DNA of 52,520 nt from the NCBI GenBank assembly GCA_054661495.1, contig BAAFSQ010000051.1:1-52520 (forward strand), written 5' to 3'. The translations under genes were made by a program, and so were the position numbers. Below the pieces are notes generated by a model. It was not told the origin of the DNA. It did no database searches and saw nothing but the letters and a program-made list of their open reading frames with translations. Positions 22,104 through 35,412 of the stretch are shown here, piece by piece. This stretch comes from Zygophlyctis sp. KS116. Taxonomy: Eukaryota > Chytridiomycota. Positions within the stretch are counted from its first letter, which is position 1, and the number at the start of each line of letters is the position of its first letter.

Positions 22104-25100
22104 CTAATTGTTTTCTTTCAATGCAAACACTAGATCTTTTTCGCTGATTATATCATGGCTCTTGGGGTTTGTATAAACATATGAATTGTTTTCAGATCCA
22201 TGTCTATACAATCCTAGTATGATATATCCCTGATCTATGCAATAATTGTATAAATCACCATATTCACGTCCAATCATTACTGATGGGATCACAAGTTGTA
22301 CGATTTCAGAGCAGAGTCTAGTAATAACATCTATAATAAAAGGTCGGAAATATGATTGACATAGAAGTGAGTGCATTATTGAGGATACTGAAATCATTCC
22401 TGCTGAGAAATGTTTATCGAAATGATATGCAGGAAATGATGATAAGCCTGATTCATTCAGCTCGGCTTGCTCTAATAGATTTGAAACATACTGGGCAGAG
22501 ATGGACACGTCTGTATTAGGTCGAGATGCCAATTTTGTTTTAAATATCTTTTTATCTTCAGTTGGACTATCAGTTTCAGATTCTAAAAGTGGTTGAAAGG
22601 AAGGTGATGATTTGGAATTTGATGGTTCTCCAAGTAAAAATCTAGCGATTTGAAGCATTATTGGAACTTCAGAAGAACATTCCATTCTAACAGACAAGTA
22701 TTTAGATGGTCTTTCTTGAGAACTGATTTCATAATTGTTTAGAATTGATTGCATTCGTAAATTGGATGTATTCCATTCATAGTCCTTGTTAGAGAATAAT
22801 CGAGTATAAGATCCATCATTTAATTCAACAAGAAAAGGAATTGTTGGATAATTCTTTTTCAATAATTTCACAGTAAGGACAGATTTACTTTCAGATTCAA
22901 CTGAATTCTCCATGGATTTGTCTGAAAATATAATGACTCTTTTGCAACTTTTAACATATGCAAGAGAATGCGATACTAATTCATGTGAGTTCCCCTGTAC
23001 AAAGTAAACGGCTTTTAGATCAAGAACTTTTTCAAAATCTGGGTCTTGAGAGGTAGAAATTGAATCCAATATGCATACAATCGGTGTCATACTATGAGCG
23101 TTTTCAGAGGCATGTCTTGGATCGATTTGGCTATTCCGAATACATGATGCAAACGAATATATTTGATCCAAAGATTTAGTATTACATAAAACAATATGTG
23201 ACTTTAAATCAGCAGGGACATAAGTATACTTTCCATATATGTCATCAGCCTGGACTGGATCATTTAAGCCGTTTGAAATACCAGTTTCTGGATCTTCAGC
23301 TGATGGGACAAGTGCATTCGAATTTGCTGGCTGAGAATATTTTGATAGATTAGCGCTCCAATCTGGCCTTTTGTTATAGGAATAGTTTAGCATGGAAAAG
23401 ATGATGTCGCTTGATTCTGAAATAACAAGCGCAATATCTGTTTCCTTCAATTTATAGTTATCTCCCGGGTTTAATGAAATAGTTAAATTATTAAAGCCAG
23501 CCATCGTAGACATAACCCCGAAAATACATGCACCGTAATCAGCATATAATATTTTAGCAGCGACAGAAAATGAAATCCCAACCAGACCATGAGGAATACG
23601 GAACGATTCAATCTGATTAGCAGCGCCAAACTGGTACTCTTTTATCCAATCCTCATGATGAGTATCCAGTGAGGAATCTTGATATGAATTTACAAGATTC
23701 ATCAAAAGAGGTATTATTCCAGGCACAAGACTACTCCTCGCCATCAGCGACAATGAAAGATCTTCATAGCATAAAATACGGTCAGCGCCGCTACATTTGG
23801 CGATTTCAGCAGCCGATTTCTCTCTTATTTGAATAAAAATAGGTAGTCCTGGCTCCATATTCTTAATTTTTAGACTTTGCATCATGATGCTAGAATCAAG
23901 CTTTTGGGTTTCTTCTGAATTTTGAGTAGCCCCGATATTAAACAAAAATAAACCAGTAGCCTTATTTAATTTGAGTCTTTTTGAATTTATGGTATTTGAT
24001 ACGTCTGCTCTCAAATAAAAGATACGGTTTCTATAAAATGGATGATTCAGCAACCTTTTAACTTCCATAGTTGGCTCTTCAGTATGAGCAATTACAATAT
24101 GTCCATTGGGATCAGACACATAATATTCTCTACAAAAATCGACAATAGTATTGTAATTAAAATACCCGGACAAAATTACATGAGAATGAATATTAGTCCA
24201 GCCATACGAAGCTCTTTGAAAATGACTCATTGAATTGAAAAGTTCTGCTATTCTGCTTGTTTGCATTGGAATATAAATAATGACTATTATAAATAATATT
24301 GATTTATACCTAAAATGATCAGCATCATTACTACTACTCTACTTACGGTCGAAGTCGGCGTTAAATCTCCAAACCCAATTGTACTAGAGTTAAGAACTTG
24401 AAATGACTTACCTAAACGTGACCATGATATAGTATAAACTATCATGCCAATTTAGAAGAGAAGGAGCGCCTCCAGTATGGACTAGTGATTCCGTCGCATT
24501 GATAATACTTGCAGATAGAAACATAAAATTGAATAAATTTAAAGCGAAAAGAGTCAATTCCCTAGTATCTTCATTTTGCCAGAAGCTAAGCAATTTATAA
24601 GTCCTATTTATACGAGTTGCCTTAAAAATTCTAATCATTCCTATAAACCAAACATATTGACCAGGAACATTTGAAACAACAATAAATGGAGTTACAATTG
24701 ATAAAAGATCTATAAACGACTGCCAAGTAAAATAAACGGATAAAGCATCTTCAGCAGTGTATAATGAGAGTATGAAATCTACCAAAAAAATCCCTTTCAG
24801 TTAATATTGATACAATGTCCGGAAATAAATATAATATTTCCTAGAGAGAATAATTACCTGCATAAGCTAAGTCAATAGTTTTCACTAGTCTTCGCTGATT
24901 CCTTTCTTCCCTATGAGCTAAATACGTTAGCGTGACATAGTTAATAATTGAAAGAATTGTGACTAAAACTTGGAATACCATCCATATTCTACCAAATCTA
25001 GTCATTGTTAAATACTCTCTGACTGCTCTTGGTGATAAATATGCCTTATAAAACTTGTATATTCTCCTGCTCCTACTAGAATAGCCTGTGGTAGGCACAT

Positions 25101-25362
25101 CTTGAATCTCAAAAGTCTCCATATGAGCAGTCTTTTTGACCTTTTTCTTCTTTCTTTTAAATCCCAATTCGACCCATGGATCCACTTCTTTTCCAGAGTT
25201 CTTCTTGAATGTCGAACGATAAGCCCATTTAGTCAATCGAAATAGAATGATTAATGCTGGAACAATAACGAATGGTGTAAATAGAACTATTAGAGATTGC
25301 GTCAAATCCCCATCAAATGGTCCATCTTCAATGTCCGGAATTGATGTATCATTGGAATTCAT
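22104..25362 (-). CDS. Slo/BK-type potassium channel with RCK domains
   Basis: Four exons (25362-24858, 24793-24412, 24383-24310, 24283-22104) give 1,046 residues. After a short acidic N-terminus comes an S0 helix (about 23-41), a basic loop, S1 (about 140-160), S2-S4 (an arginine-bearing RIFKATRINRTYK segment), the pore with selectivity filter TIGFGD (297-302), S6 and two RCK domains (GYFNYNTIVDF, LFLFNIGAT, AEIAKCSGADRILC, GLVGISFSVAAKIL; the second from about 660). S0 places it with Slo1/Slo3 rather than Slo2. The usual poly-Asp calcium bowl is absent: the matching stretch reads ELNESGLSSFPAYHF. Calcium control is thus uncertain. The channel gates K+ at the plasma membrane. The first intron is 64 nt. 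Start ATG is the first in frame and lies 54 bp from the divergent OSTF1-like gene. Confidence 0.88.
24794..24857 (-). other. Unusually long (64-nt) intron in the Slo-type channel gene
   Basis: The donor is gtaattattc and the acceptor is ttaactgaaag. Using these joins LAYA to GIFLVDFILSLY, which matches the S1-S2 region of BK channels residue for residue. Inner sites could instead split it into 17- and 20-nt introns around a 27-nt exon (nine codons in frame), but that inserts nine residues into the S2 helix. Nearly every other intron in the window is 22-35 nt. Confidence 0.7.
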
Positions 25363-25416
25363 CTGATTATCGTTTAACAAATATCCCGATCTAGTGACTT
25401 AGGAAATTTCCATCTG

Positions 25417-26092
25417 ATGAATAAACCAGCTCCACCGTCCAGGACTGGACTTAAGAATGTTCATGTAGTACAGGCCAATTGCTCTTATCAAGCACAGACT
25501 TCAGAAGAGTTGTCATTTGAAGACGGTGATACCATTCTTGTCTTACAAATGGCTGATCAGTTTTGGTACTATTATATGAAATAAATCCAAAGGAAATGTA
25601 GAATCGGACAAAAAGAGGGGAATATACCTGCAAGCTTATTAAGTCAAGAAGCAACTGTTGAGAATGCATTACATGATGCTTGTAAACGAGGTAATATTGG
25701 GTTAATTACAGAATTGTTGGAACAAGGAGCATCTGTGAATGGTATTGCTGCATAATTATTTATCATTAGGATTGGATAAAGTTGGGAATACGCCTCTGCA
25801 TTGGGCTGCTCGTTCCAAACATGTAGAAGCAGTCCAGATTCTTTTGGCAAAATCGCCACTAATAAATGCTCAAAATAAAATGGGTGACACACCTGTACAT
25901 TCTGCTTGTTGGGGTGGATCTTTGGATATTGTAAAGATGATGGTAGGAGTTTCTGGAATCAAATTACATTTAAGAAACAAAAACAATCAAGTGCCACTTG
26001 ATTTAGCCAAGAATGATGAAATTGCTGCATTCCTGATTCAATATACAGGTCAAAAGACAAATGTCCAAGACTTGGAAGGGGATGATGATTAA
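25417..26092 (+). CDS. OSTF1: OSTF1-like SH3-ankyrin adaptor
   Basis: Three exons (25417-25565, 25593-25741, 25770-26092) give 206 residues, close to animal OSTF1 (214). Residues about 10-65 form an SH3 domain (SYQAQTSEELSFEDGDTILV, FWKCRIG, GNIPASLL). Then come ankyrin repeats (ENALHDACKRGNIGLITELL, NGLDKVGNTPLHWAARSKH, QNKMGDTPVHSACWGG) and an acidic DLEGDDD tail. All features and their order match OSTF1. It is an adaptor with a loosely defined role in cytoskeleton or signalling. It shares a 54-bp start-to-start spacer with the Slo-type channel and converges on the MARK-type kinase gene. Confidence 0.9.
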
Positions 26093-26150
26093 AAAGATAA
26101 AATATAATATTCTCAAATGCTGATTTATTTTTCTAAAGAATCAATCATGC

Positions 26151-28228
<2,078 letters not shown>

Positions 28229-28347
28229 TGATAAAAGTCGGTTAAATAAACAAACAAAAACAATGTGCGCCTCTAGTGGTGGCGTGGTGACATCAATGAC
28301 TTGTCATTCTTGTGTGGGAAAGATTCTTTTTGCTAGACTTACTATTG

Positions 28348-30580
28348 ATGGAAGGTAAAACACCGAAAGCATCTCCAAGGTATATATTCAAGTACGTTTA
28401 TTTTAGATGGTTTCATGCAACTGATGTTCCAAAATCGGACGGAACTCCATACAAATTTAAAAGCCCAAGGTCTCAAACGAAAACTCTTCCCAGTAGTTGG
28501 TATTACCTATTTATATTCATATTAGGAAGTCTTTTAGTGATAAGGATAATGATTCTATTGAGGCTGCATTCCAGCTGAAGAAGGCAGTGAAGCTTCCAGT
28601 TGGTCCTGATAAATTGTTTGAGGCGGATATAGCTCAAAGAGAATATTATCCAGGTACTTCAAAGTTATAATTTTTAGTATACTGGAGTGGGCCAGTCTTT
28701 GAAATTCGAAGATCATCATGGTTTATAAAAGCATCGACCGATTTCCAGCCTTGCGATGAAAATCTTTCTCGACAGCTTGAGGATGGTTATAGAAAGTTTA
28801 CACCATGGAAAGGTGTTGATTTGGCAGCACAAAAGCGTTGGGCTCTCTTTGGTCCTTACATGAATCAATTGGTTCTATACGCGAATGCGAGCGAGGCTTG
28901 GTTGCAGACTGATGGAGTTTCAGGAAAATTGGCTAGAGCAGTCAATCTGGTAATTATCATTTGAATTGGTTTTCTTATATATAGTCCGGTACAAGACTTA
29001 TACGAGGCTGGGATGAAGTGATTTCATTTGAAGAAAAAAAGGGCAGAAGGGAGAGTATATCTACGCAAGGCTCTTTAAAAGATGTCAACGAAAACGCTTC
29101 TACATCTCCTACAGGTGGAGCTTCCAAGGCAGAATCCGAAATTGAGGATGATTCAGAAGATAGACCTATAGATCACTTGGTGTTTGTAATTCATGGGTAG
29201 AAATAGCTTTTGATAATCAATAGAATCGGACAAAAACTCGGAGAGAGAATTGAATCTGTAAATATAGTTAATGGTAATTATATGAAATTGATTTTTAGAC
29301 TGTTCAATCTTGCGTCAAACTCTTAAGTCTTCATCAAAAAAAATTAATAAACTTCAAGAGCATACTAGTGGCATTCCAGAAGGCGGCGGGATTCAGGTTT
29401 TACCGATAATGTGGAGGCAAATCGAAGAACTGAATGTAAATGTAAAGCATGAATACACTCCAAAGTCATTGAATCACGAAAAATCTGTCAAACTTGAAGA
29501 CATAACTTTGGAGACCGTGCCTTCTATCAGAACGCTAGTGTCTGATGTAGTATTGGATGGTATATTTGTTTATTTGTTTCTTAATTTTTAGTTTTGCTCT
29601 ATATGACTCCCAAATACCGCCAAGAAATGCTTAGTCATATAACCAACGAATGTATTTTTAAACAACTTACATATAGTGAATCGTATATACAAGCTCTACA
29701 AGGAAAGGAATCCAAACTTTCATGGCAAAGCTTCAGTATACGGACATTCATTAGGATCAGTGCTCGCATTGGATATTCTCAGTCACCAGAAAAATATAAA
29801 ACATCCCATTGAAAAGCAGATCCCAGAAGTGGACTTGAGTGATTTACTCATAAATGGCTCCTTGCCAAATTTAAGTGGAATGATGAATAGGACAGAAATT
29901 CTCTATAAAAAGTTAGATTTTGAAGTTGAGCACTTTTTCGGTAAAAAATTTATATCATCTCATCAAAAGCCGTTGGATCTCCGATAGGACTTTTTCTTTT
30001 GCTTCAAGGCAGCAAGCTAAATTTCGATTCTGATTATAAGGCAGCTCAGGAAGAAACAATCACACGCCCATTAGTAAAACATATGTACAATATCTTTCAT
30101 CCAAATGATCCAGTTGCATTCCGTATCGAGCCGCTTTTTGATCCTAGATATAAAGGTATTCCGGCATATCCTATTCAGTATACAAAAGGCGGAATAACAC
30201 AAACATTAGCAGGAATTTCTACTTTGAAAAATAAGGTTGTGGAAAAAACTCAAAACATAATGACTGGTCTTGTCAATTCTACTACTGATATGGTATTTAG
30301 TGCCGCGATATCCTCATGGTTTCATGGTCCTACATCCCCAAAAGATTTCGAAATTCAGCGGGCCCCTTCGCTAGAATCTCCAGCGACATCTATTCCAGTT
30401 GATTGGCAGCCTGATGTTTTTAATCCAAACTTCAGATTAGATTTCATGTTACATGGGGATATTATTGATAATCCTTATTTATCAGCCTTAAGTGCTCATA
30501 CTTATTGGGATGAACAAGACACATCTATATTCATTCTTAACCAATTGTACGATCCAAGAAATATCCAACTAAAAAAATAA
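28348..30580 (+). CDS. DDHD-domain phospholipase A1 (DDHD1/SEC23IP/yeast DDL1 type)
   Basis: Ten exons (28348-28379, 28407-28499, 28526-28653, 28678-28949, 28985-29196, 29224-29273, 29299-29559, 29592-29651, 29677-29940, 29970-30580) join in frame into 660 residues; introns are 24-35 nt. The N-terminus has a WWE-like start (RWFHATD) and VYWSGPVFEIRRSSWF. The lipase core has DHLVFVIHG, VLLYMTPKYRQEML and YGHSLGSVLALDIL with the nucleophile near S394. The C-terminal DDHD domain includes FAVGSPIGLFL and NPNFRLDFMLHG, then NPYLSALSAHTYWDEQD. Family enzymes hydrolyse phosphatidic acid and other phospholipids. There is no N-terminal targeting peptide. Confidence 0.9.
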
Positions 30581-30684
30581 ATAATCTAGAAAATATTTCT
30601 TACTTTGAGATACAAGTATATCAAAAAACAGATATTATAATTTTTTTTATGCCAATATGTAAAAGTATGTTTTTTCCGTGTTCA

Positions 30685-30758
30685 GCTTTGTTAGCTCAGC
30701 TGGTTAGAGCGTTCGACTGTTAATCGAGAGGTCAGAAGTTCAATCCTTCTACGAAGCG
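30685..30758 (+). tRNA. trnN-GUU: tRNA-Asn (anticodon GTT)
   Basis: The acceptor stem gctttgt pairs with acgaagc (one G-T wobble), the D-arm is gctc/gagc, and the anticodon loop is ctgttaa with GTT. The T-arm agaag-ttcaatc-cttct has five perfect pairs. A discriminator G follows, no CCA is encoded and there is no intron. A T-rich run just downstream (tttctttt) fits a Pol III terminator. The ATG of the PPP1R42-like gene is 42 bp away. Confidence 0.95.
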
Positions 30759-30799
30759 TTTCTTTTACATTTTTTATTTTCGTTTTCGGGAAATTTGTA

Positions 30800-31618
30800 A
30801 TGAAAGTAGATGATATTCTAGAGACTGGAACAACTCTAAAGAGATCGAAAGAAGAGTCTCGAGAAAATTTTATTATAAGAATTAATCATATTTCTCTTAC
30901 TCTGAAGAAAATCGAATCTATGAATGGAATTCAGTTTTGTAAAAATCTAAAAATCCTTGATCTCAGCGAAAACAAAATTTCCAATATTTCCCATTTAAAA
31001 GACTGCAAGATGCTTACAAGCCTTTATTTACAAAATAACTGCATTCAAGAGATCAGTGGACTAGATGATTTACCTTTAAAAGTCCTAAATTTAAGTTGTA
31101 ACTCTATATCTCACGTGTCCGGACTAGACAATTTAAAAGATTTAGAAATTTTAACCTTGGATCAGCAAAATATTACAAACCCAATGACATTTGATCCTTA
31201 TAGCCTTGAAGCTCTTCAATCTCTTAAATATTTATCATTGATTCAATGTCAATTGATTAATATTGAAACTTTATCATTACTACAAGATTTACGTAATCTA
31301 AATCTCGTAAACAATAACATTGACTCTATAAATCAATTAGAATTTGTAGTTTCCTCTTGCAAGAAACTGAAAGATCTTAAAGTAACATTAAACCCTATTT
31401 CTTCAAATATTAGATTATTTGAAAGACTTGCCGTTTCTAATGAATCTTTAGAAACGATCAATGATCGAAAAATTACTCAAAATTCTAGAATTTTTATGAA
31501 AAATAAGATGAAGATTAAGAAATCTAAAAAAACTCTAGTTCACTCAATGGTCAAGACTGGTCGAACCTCACCCAAGCCACTACCACATCTACCACCGTAT
31601 GCAACACAGTACCGGTAA
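30800..31618 (+). CDS. PPP1R42: PPP1R42-like leucine-rich repeat protein
   Basis: Intronless, 272 residues. After a basic N-terminus, SDS22-type leucine-rich repeats run from about residue 30 to 190 (NLKILDLSENKISNISHL, MLTSLYLQNNCIQEISGL, KVLNLSCNSISHVSGL). Then come FDPYSLEALQSLKYL, NNNIDSINQLE and an LRR cap with NPI, and a basic tail ending in a Pro-rich segment. The order, length and the QNI-x-FDP loop resemble PPP1R42 (LRRC67), a centrosomal and ciliary PP1 regulator. Other ciliary SDS22-like LRR proteins (LRRC23 or LRRC9 types) cannot be excluded. Confidence 0.7.
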   Translation: MKVDDILETGTTLKRSKEESRENFIIRINHISLTLKKIESMNGIQFCKNLKILDLSENKISNISHLKDCKMLTSLYLQNNCIQEISGLDDLPLKVLNLSCNSISHVSGLDNLKDLEILTLDQQNITNPMTFDPYSLEALQSLKYLSLIQCQLINIETLSLLQDLRNLNLVNNNIDSINQLEFVVSSCKKLKDLKVTLNPISSNIRLFERLAVSNESLETINDRKITQNSRIFMKNKMKIKKSKKTLVHSMVKTGRTSPKPLPHLPPYATQYR

Positions 31619-31726
31619 TTGAAATATCATTAATAATAGAGATCTATTGATATCGCACTTGGGACAATCTTCCCAAGATTCAGCATCTGCATCTGCAGCA
31701 GAAAAATAAAAATAAAAAATAAAAAA

Positions 31727-32491
31727 ATGAAACGTGTAATTTCTTCCATTTCTAGTCTTGTCAATGGCATTAGCGGATATGATCAAGTTCTTTCAAAGAA
31801 ATTGCTTGTCTCTGAAAAAGATTTAATTCTAAAAAACTGCAAGGCAAACTTGAAAGCATCAAAACTAAATTATACAAATCATTTTGAAGATCGACTTAAA
31901 ACTCAAAAAGAAATTCATTCCCTTTTACAGCGACAGTCTTCATGGTCATCGACAGATCTTGTACATTTTACTAATCTCTATAAAAAAGATTTAGATCTGG
32001 ATCAATCATTATCTAAATTAAAGTTGGATCTGGATTCTGCCTCTGAGAATTTCGATTTAGCTCATTCAGACTATTTAAATGAATTAAGGGAGCGGTATGC
32101 TACTGAATGTTTAGTATCAGATAAAGTCAAATCAATCTCAAATCTATTCACGATTGGTTTACTTACTTTTCATATTTCATTATTTCTACTGGTTCAATTC
32201 TATCTTGAGCCTAGGAAGAAAGAAGATCTCATAAATCAATTAAGAGAGTCTTTAAAAACTGAAATTCCTGTAAAGGATAATGTCAATACAAGAGAAAATA
32301 GTACATTGACAGATGACATATTTCAAGAGTCAATCAATGATTACTTTAAAAGGATTATCAAGACTTGGTCTATGAATTTTATGGATTTTATTTCGAGATG
32401 GTTGGCATATGTAAGAGGGAAATTGGATAAAGTTTGGAGTGATGGATTTAAAAGATATTTTATTAGTGTAGAGAATGGAAGACCAGTGTAA
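31727..32491 (+). CDS. SHE9/MDM33-like mitochondrial inner-membrane protein
   Basis: Intronless, 254 residues, ATG after a long A-rich leader. Residues about 60-145 form a coiled coil containing SSWSSTDLVHFTNLYKKD and YLNELRERYATECLVSDKVK. Then come a hydrophobic helix (TIGLLTFHISLFLLVQFYL) and EPRKKEDL, which is the She9/Mdm33 signature (a coiled coil with W-S-x-x-D-L, then a membrane helix, then EPxRR). A second, weaker hydrophobic stretch lies near the C-terminus (NFMDFISRWLAYV). The yeast protein shapes the mitochondrial inner membrane. No clear N-terminal presequence is seen, though the first 20 residues are mildly basic. MITOK/CCDC51 is the animal relative. Confidence 0.78.
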   Translation: MKRVISSISSLVNGISGYDQVLSKKLLVSEKDLILKNCKANLKASKLNYTNHFEDRLKTQKEIHSLLQRQSSWSSTDLVHFTNLYKKDLDLDQSLSKLKLDLDSASENFDLAHSDYLNELRERYATECLVSDKVKSISNLFTIGLLTFHISLFLLVQFYLEPRKKEDLINQLRESLKTEIPVKDNVNTRENSTLTDDIFQESINDYFKRIIKTWSMNFMDFISRWLAYVRGKLDKVWSDGFKRYFISVENGRPV

Positions 32492-32524
32492 ATCATTTGT
32501 TTGGGCGTGTCTGAAAAGCTTAAA

Positions 32525-33533
32525 ATGCAAGAACAGAGCGACCAACTTGAATGGCTTCATTGCAATCGGTAAACTAATATACTTACAATAAGTTGCAAGA
32601 CATCAAACCATAAACTAAATGGGACTGATGGATTAACATTCTATATGACTTCTTGTGCACATGCAATTTGTCAAATTTGTATGACAAAATGTAATCAAAA
32701 CTTGAGAAATTCTGAGTTGATTTGTCCAAAATGCCAAAATTATGGTCCAATTGTTGTATTGTCTAATGATGAGATTCCAGCAGACGTTGAACGTCTTTTG
32801 ACTCCTACTCAAATGCATTTGGAAGACATTCTAAAAATATTTCAGGTATTCATTAGTTTTAAAGGACAGTATCAAAATGGAAATACAAGGGAGTTGATCA
32901 ATCATTTAAAAAAAACAAATATTTACAATAGAAGACGATGTTTAGATTTGGAAGAATCATTGAAAAAGGCGCAAGAGTATTTACTAAAACTAAATTTATA
33001 TAGGGAATTAAATGCTATGAAACAAAAAATATCTGATATTGAAAAGGAAAATCAGTTATTAAAGTTCAAAAATACAAATGAAATGCCTCGTCCATCAAGG
33101 TAATTGTAATTTTAAAATTCAAAACAGTGCAACATCAAATAGATCTTTTAGTACTGTAAATTCTAATCCTAGATTTCAACAAAAATCTCGGTTATCAATG
33201 AATTCTCCTTTTAAGGATCATGTCTCTGGATCGCGTCCGAGAACTGGAAATCCAGGTTTTCCATTGCGTCAACGGCCAGGAACAAGTACAGGAATGGGAG
33301 CTGAAACTGAAGAAAGAGGAATCCCACTAAGATCTACAATGTCTTCCTTAAATACATCTTCATTCAATTCACAGAATGAGAATAGAGAAAGGCCTGCTAC
33401 TGGAATTTCAAGACATTACTCTAATTTTAATCAAACTCAAGAAAATCAAAAGTATCAGTTTCGATCTGATGGACAGAATAATTCTGTATTTGATACTCCA
33501 GTAAATAAGATTAATCAGAGTATGATTTTTTAA
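32525..33533 (+). CDS. RNF212/ZIP3/HEI10-like RING protein (meiotic crossover factor)
   Basis: Three exons (32525-32568, 32593-33099, 33128-33533) give 318 residues; introns are 24 and 28 nt. The N-terminus LEWLHCNRC leads a C3HC4 RING with C13, C16, C36, H38, C41, C44, C59 and C62. A coiled coil follows (RCLDLEESLKKAQEYLLKL, then KQKISDIEKENQLLKF), and the second half is Ser/Asn-rich with R-P-x-T/S motifs (RPGTSTG, RPATGIS). This order matches ZIP3 and RNF212, SUMO or ubiquitin E3 ligases that mark crossover sites on the synaptonemal complex. It suggests the organism has meiosis. Function as a ligase is inferred. Confidence 0.82.
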
Positions 33534-33679
33534 AACTAACTCAAAAGGACCTGTGACTCACTCGTATCATCCGGCAAATCGATTTTCTAATTTTTCTAAG
33601 AAATAGTCTATATTATTTTTTCTATTAATTTTATAATTTTTGTTTTTACTTTGAGATCTTGTCTGAAATGAGAATGAAG

Positions 33680-34186
33680 TTAAGAATCCAATTCAGAATC
33701 TGAGTCTGATAGATAGAGTATCCCAACATCTATGTCAAAGTTGTAAAAGTTTTTATTAGGTGAGATATGATTGATTGACATTGAGTCCATAAAAGAAGAG
33801 TTTTCTTCTGTCGGGTGCATTGATCTATTAAATCCTCTACCGATTAAACCACCAAATCTAGTTTTTGATGATTCCATGTCCGAAGATGTCATTGAATGAT
33901 TTTTTGTCCAATCTGCTAATTCAATTAGATATGCTGGGGGGACAATTGATCCTGAATCCACAATGGAATTTTGTTTGGATTTGATTTGAAACATGTACTC
34001 TTGGAGTTTAGAAAACGAGACAATAAAATCTCGTGTCCCAGCCAATTCTACCAATCGCTCAAATGATTCACAGAGAGCTCGATCTATTGAAATCCCCAGA
34101 TCCATGATCAATGTTGCTAATGATTCGATCTCACGGATATCAAATACTAGCCTCTCATGTGTGAATAATTGCGGTGGCTCAATCAT
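33680..34186 (-). CDS. Hypothetical protein with acidic C-terminus (168 aa)
   Basis: Single exon, ATG at 34186. Residues 10-75 are helical (FDIREIESLATLIMDLGI, ESFERLVELAG), then the chain turns Ser-, Asn- and Asp-rich and ends DSDSELDS. There is no signal peptide, membrane helix or zinc site, and I recognise no family. Just upstream lies an ACGCGT with an overlapping TGACGT. An upstream exon could exist, since the start is only supported by being the first ATG. Confidence 0.6.
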   Translation of the reverse strand: MIEPPQLFTHERLVFDIREIESLATLIMDLGISIDRALCESFERLVELAGTRDFIVSFSKLQEYMFQIKSKQNSIVDSGSIVPPAYLIELADWTKNHSMTSSDMESSKTRFGGLIGRGFNRSMHPTEENSSFMDSMSINHISPNKNFYNFDIDVGILYLSDSDSELDS

Positions 34187-34212
34187 TTATATTAGATCAG
34201 GTGCCACTTACA

Positions 34213-34223
34213 ACGCGTGACGT
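34213..34223. promoter_or_regulatory. Overlapping ACGCGT and TGACGT sites
   Basis: The string acgcgtgacgt combines an MCB-like ACGCGT (34213-34218) and a CRE-like TGACGT (34218-34223), 27 bp upstream of the hypothetical minus-strand gene. GC-rich motifs are rare in this AT-rich DNA. Binding is inference. Confidence 0.35.
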
Positions 34224-34312
34224 CCTAAAGATTCGGAGAGTTACATCAAAACTGAATCGCATACTCTGTATCAATGTTTTTTTTTTGAAAAATAATATAA
34301 AATCCTTAAAGA

Positions 34313-35330
34313 CTAATCTTCATCACTATCTTCATCCAAAAATCCAATATTTTGAACATAAATTCCAAAAAACGAAATCGCTCCTACTACAGAAAGCCAC
34401 GTATAAAACTGATTAACTCTTTCCTCTGGTGTCTGAAGTGAAAAATACTCTTTAATATTTGATATTATTCTTCTTGGCATACCCATCACATCTTCCCAAA
34501 ATAATCTAGAATTTGATAAACGAGAAGGCGTCCTTTCAATTTCTTGTGAAAAGTAAAGATCCTTGATTCTATTTAAATATCTTACTAATCTAGGAGATTC
34601 AAATGTCATCATTGTAAAAAGTTTTGGATTTGAAATATTTGGAATACAATGTAATATCAAGTATCCAAATGCAATTGCATCCAAACTAGTAGGAGAAGAT
34701 CCAAAAAGAAAATCTTTATCTCCTAAAAGCGTATCAAATGCTTTATAAGCTGATCTAGCATAAGAGTAGATTTCACTACTATTTTCACTTGAATACACTT
34801 GATATTTAGCAAGTCTATTTCTAGCATTATTTGCCATTGCAGCAGGAACTGAATATCTTGCAAGAAAAGATAAAGAGTTGATCAAAACACCTCTAGTAGA
34901 GTTTTCATAATTCTCAGATTCAAAAAACCAGTTATTTAGTAGAGCATCCTGGCAAGTATTTTGAAGCAGCGATGCAAATCTAAAATTAAACATTAAATCT
35001 TACGCAGTTGAAGCTGCAATTTGCTCATCATTTAGATTTGAATCCAAGTCTACATCAGATTTCAAGAAATTTAAAATATTCTTGCATCCAGAGATTGGAG
35101 TATTAGAAATCTTTATAAACGGAAGAGTTCCATGAGGAGCAAGTTTGGGATTTGTGCATTCTGTTACAATAAATGAACGATCAATCATTCTCATAAAAGT
35201 CTAAACTTTATTCTTACTCCAGTCTTACCATGACTGCTAGACATTCAGGATCAAATGATGGCAATAAAAGTCCAGGTCCCCATGCAACAATTTCAATCGG
35301 TTGCTGTCTATTATCAACTAAAACTTGCAT
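34313..35330 (-). CDS. Metaxin/SAM37-like mitochondrial outer-membrane import protein
   Basis: Three exons (35330-35229, 35200-35004, 34979-34313) give 321 residues; introns are 28 and 24 nt. The N-terminus WGPGLLLPSFDPECLAVM then ECTNPKLAPHGTLPFIK is the thioredoxin-like part of metaxins. A GST-C-like helical part has ARSAYKAFDTLLGDKDFLFG, SPTSLDAIAFGYL and PRLVRYLNRI. A C-terminal membrane helix (WLSVVGAISFFGIYV) precedes an acidic end. Metaxins/SAM37 help assemble beta-barrel proteins in the SAM complex. A tail anchor agrees with that. Start at 35330 is the first ATG in frame; it lies 82 bp from the SEC14-like stop. Confidence 0.85.
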
Positions 35331-35412
35331 TGAAATTCCTTGATCCTCAACCACTCCTTGACAGTACTTTAGAAGAATCGTTTATTATGTTCATAAATGA
35401 ACTACTATTTAA

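Noticed and set aside
24794-24857. Two tiny introns (17 and 20 nt) around a nine-codon exon
   Set aside because: The single 64-nt intron gives a gap-free match to the S1-S2 region of BK channels; the alternative inserts nine residues.
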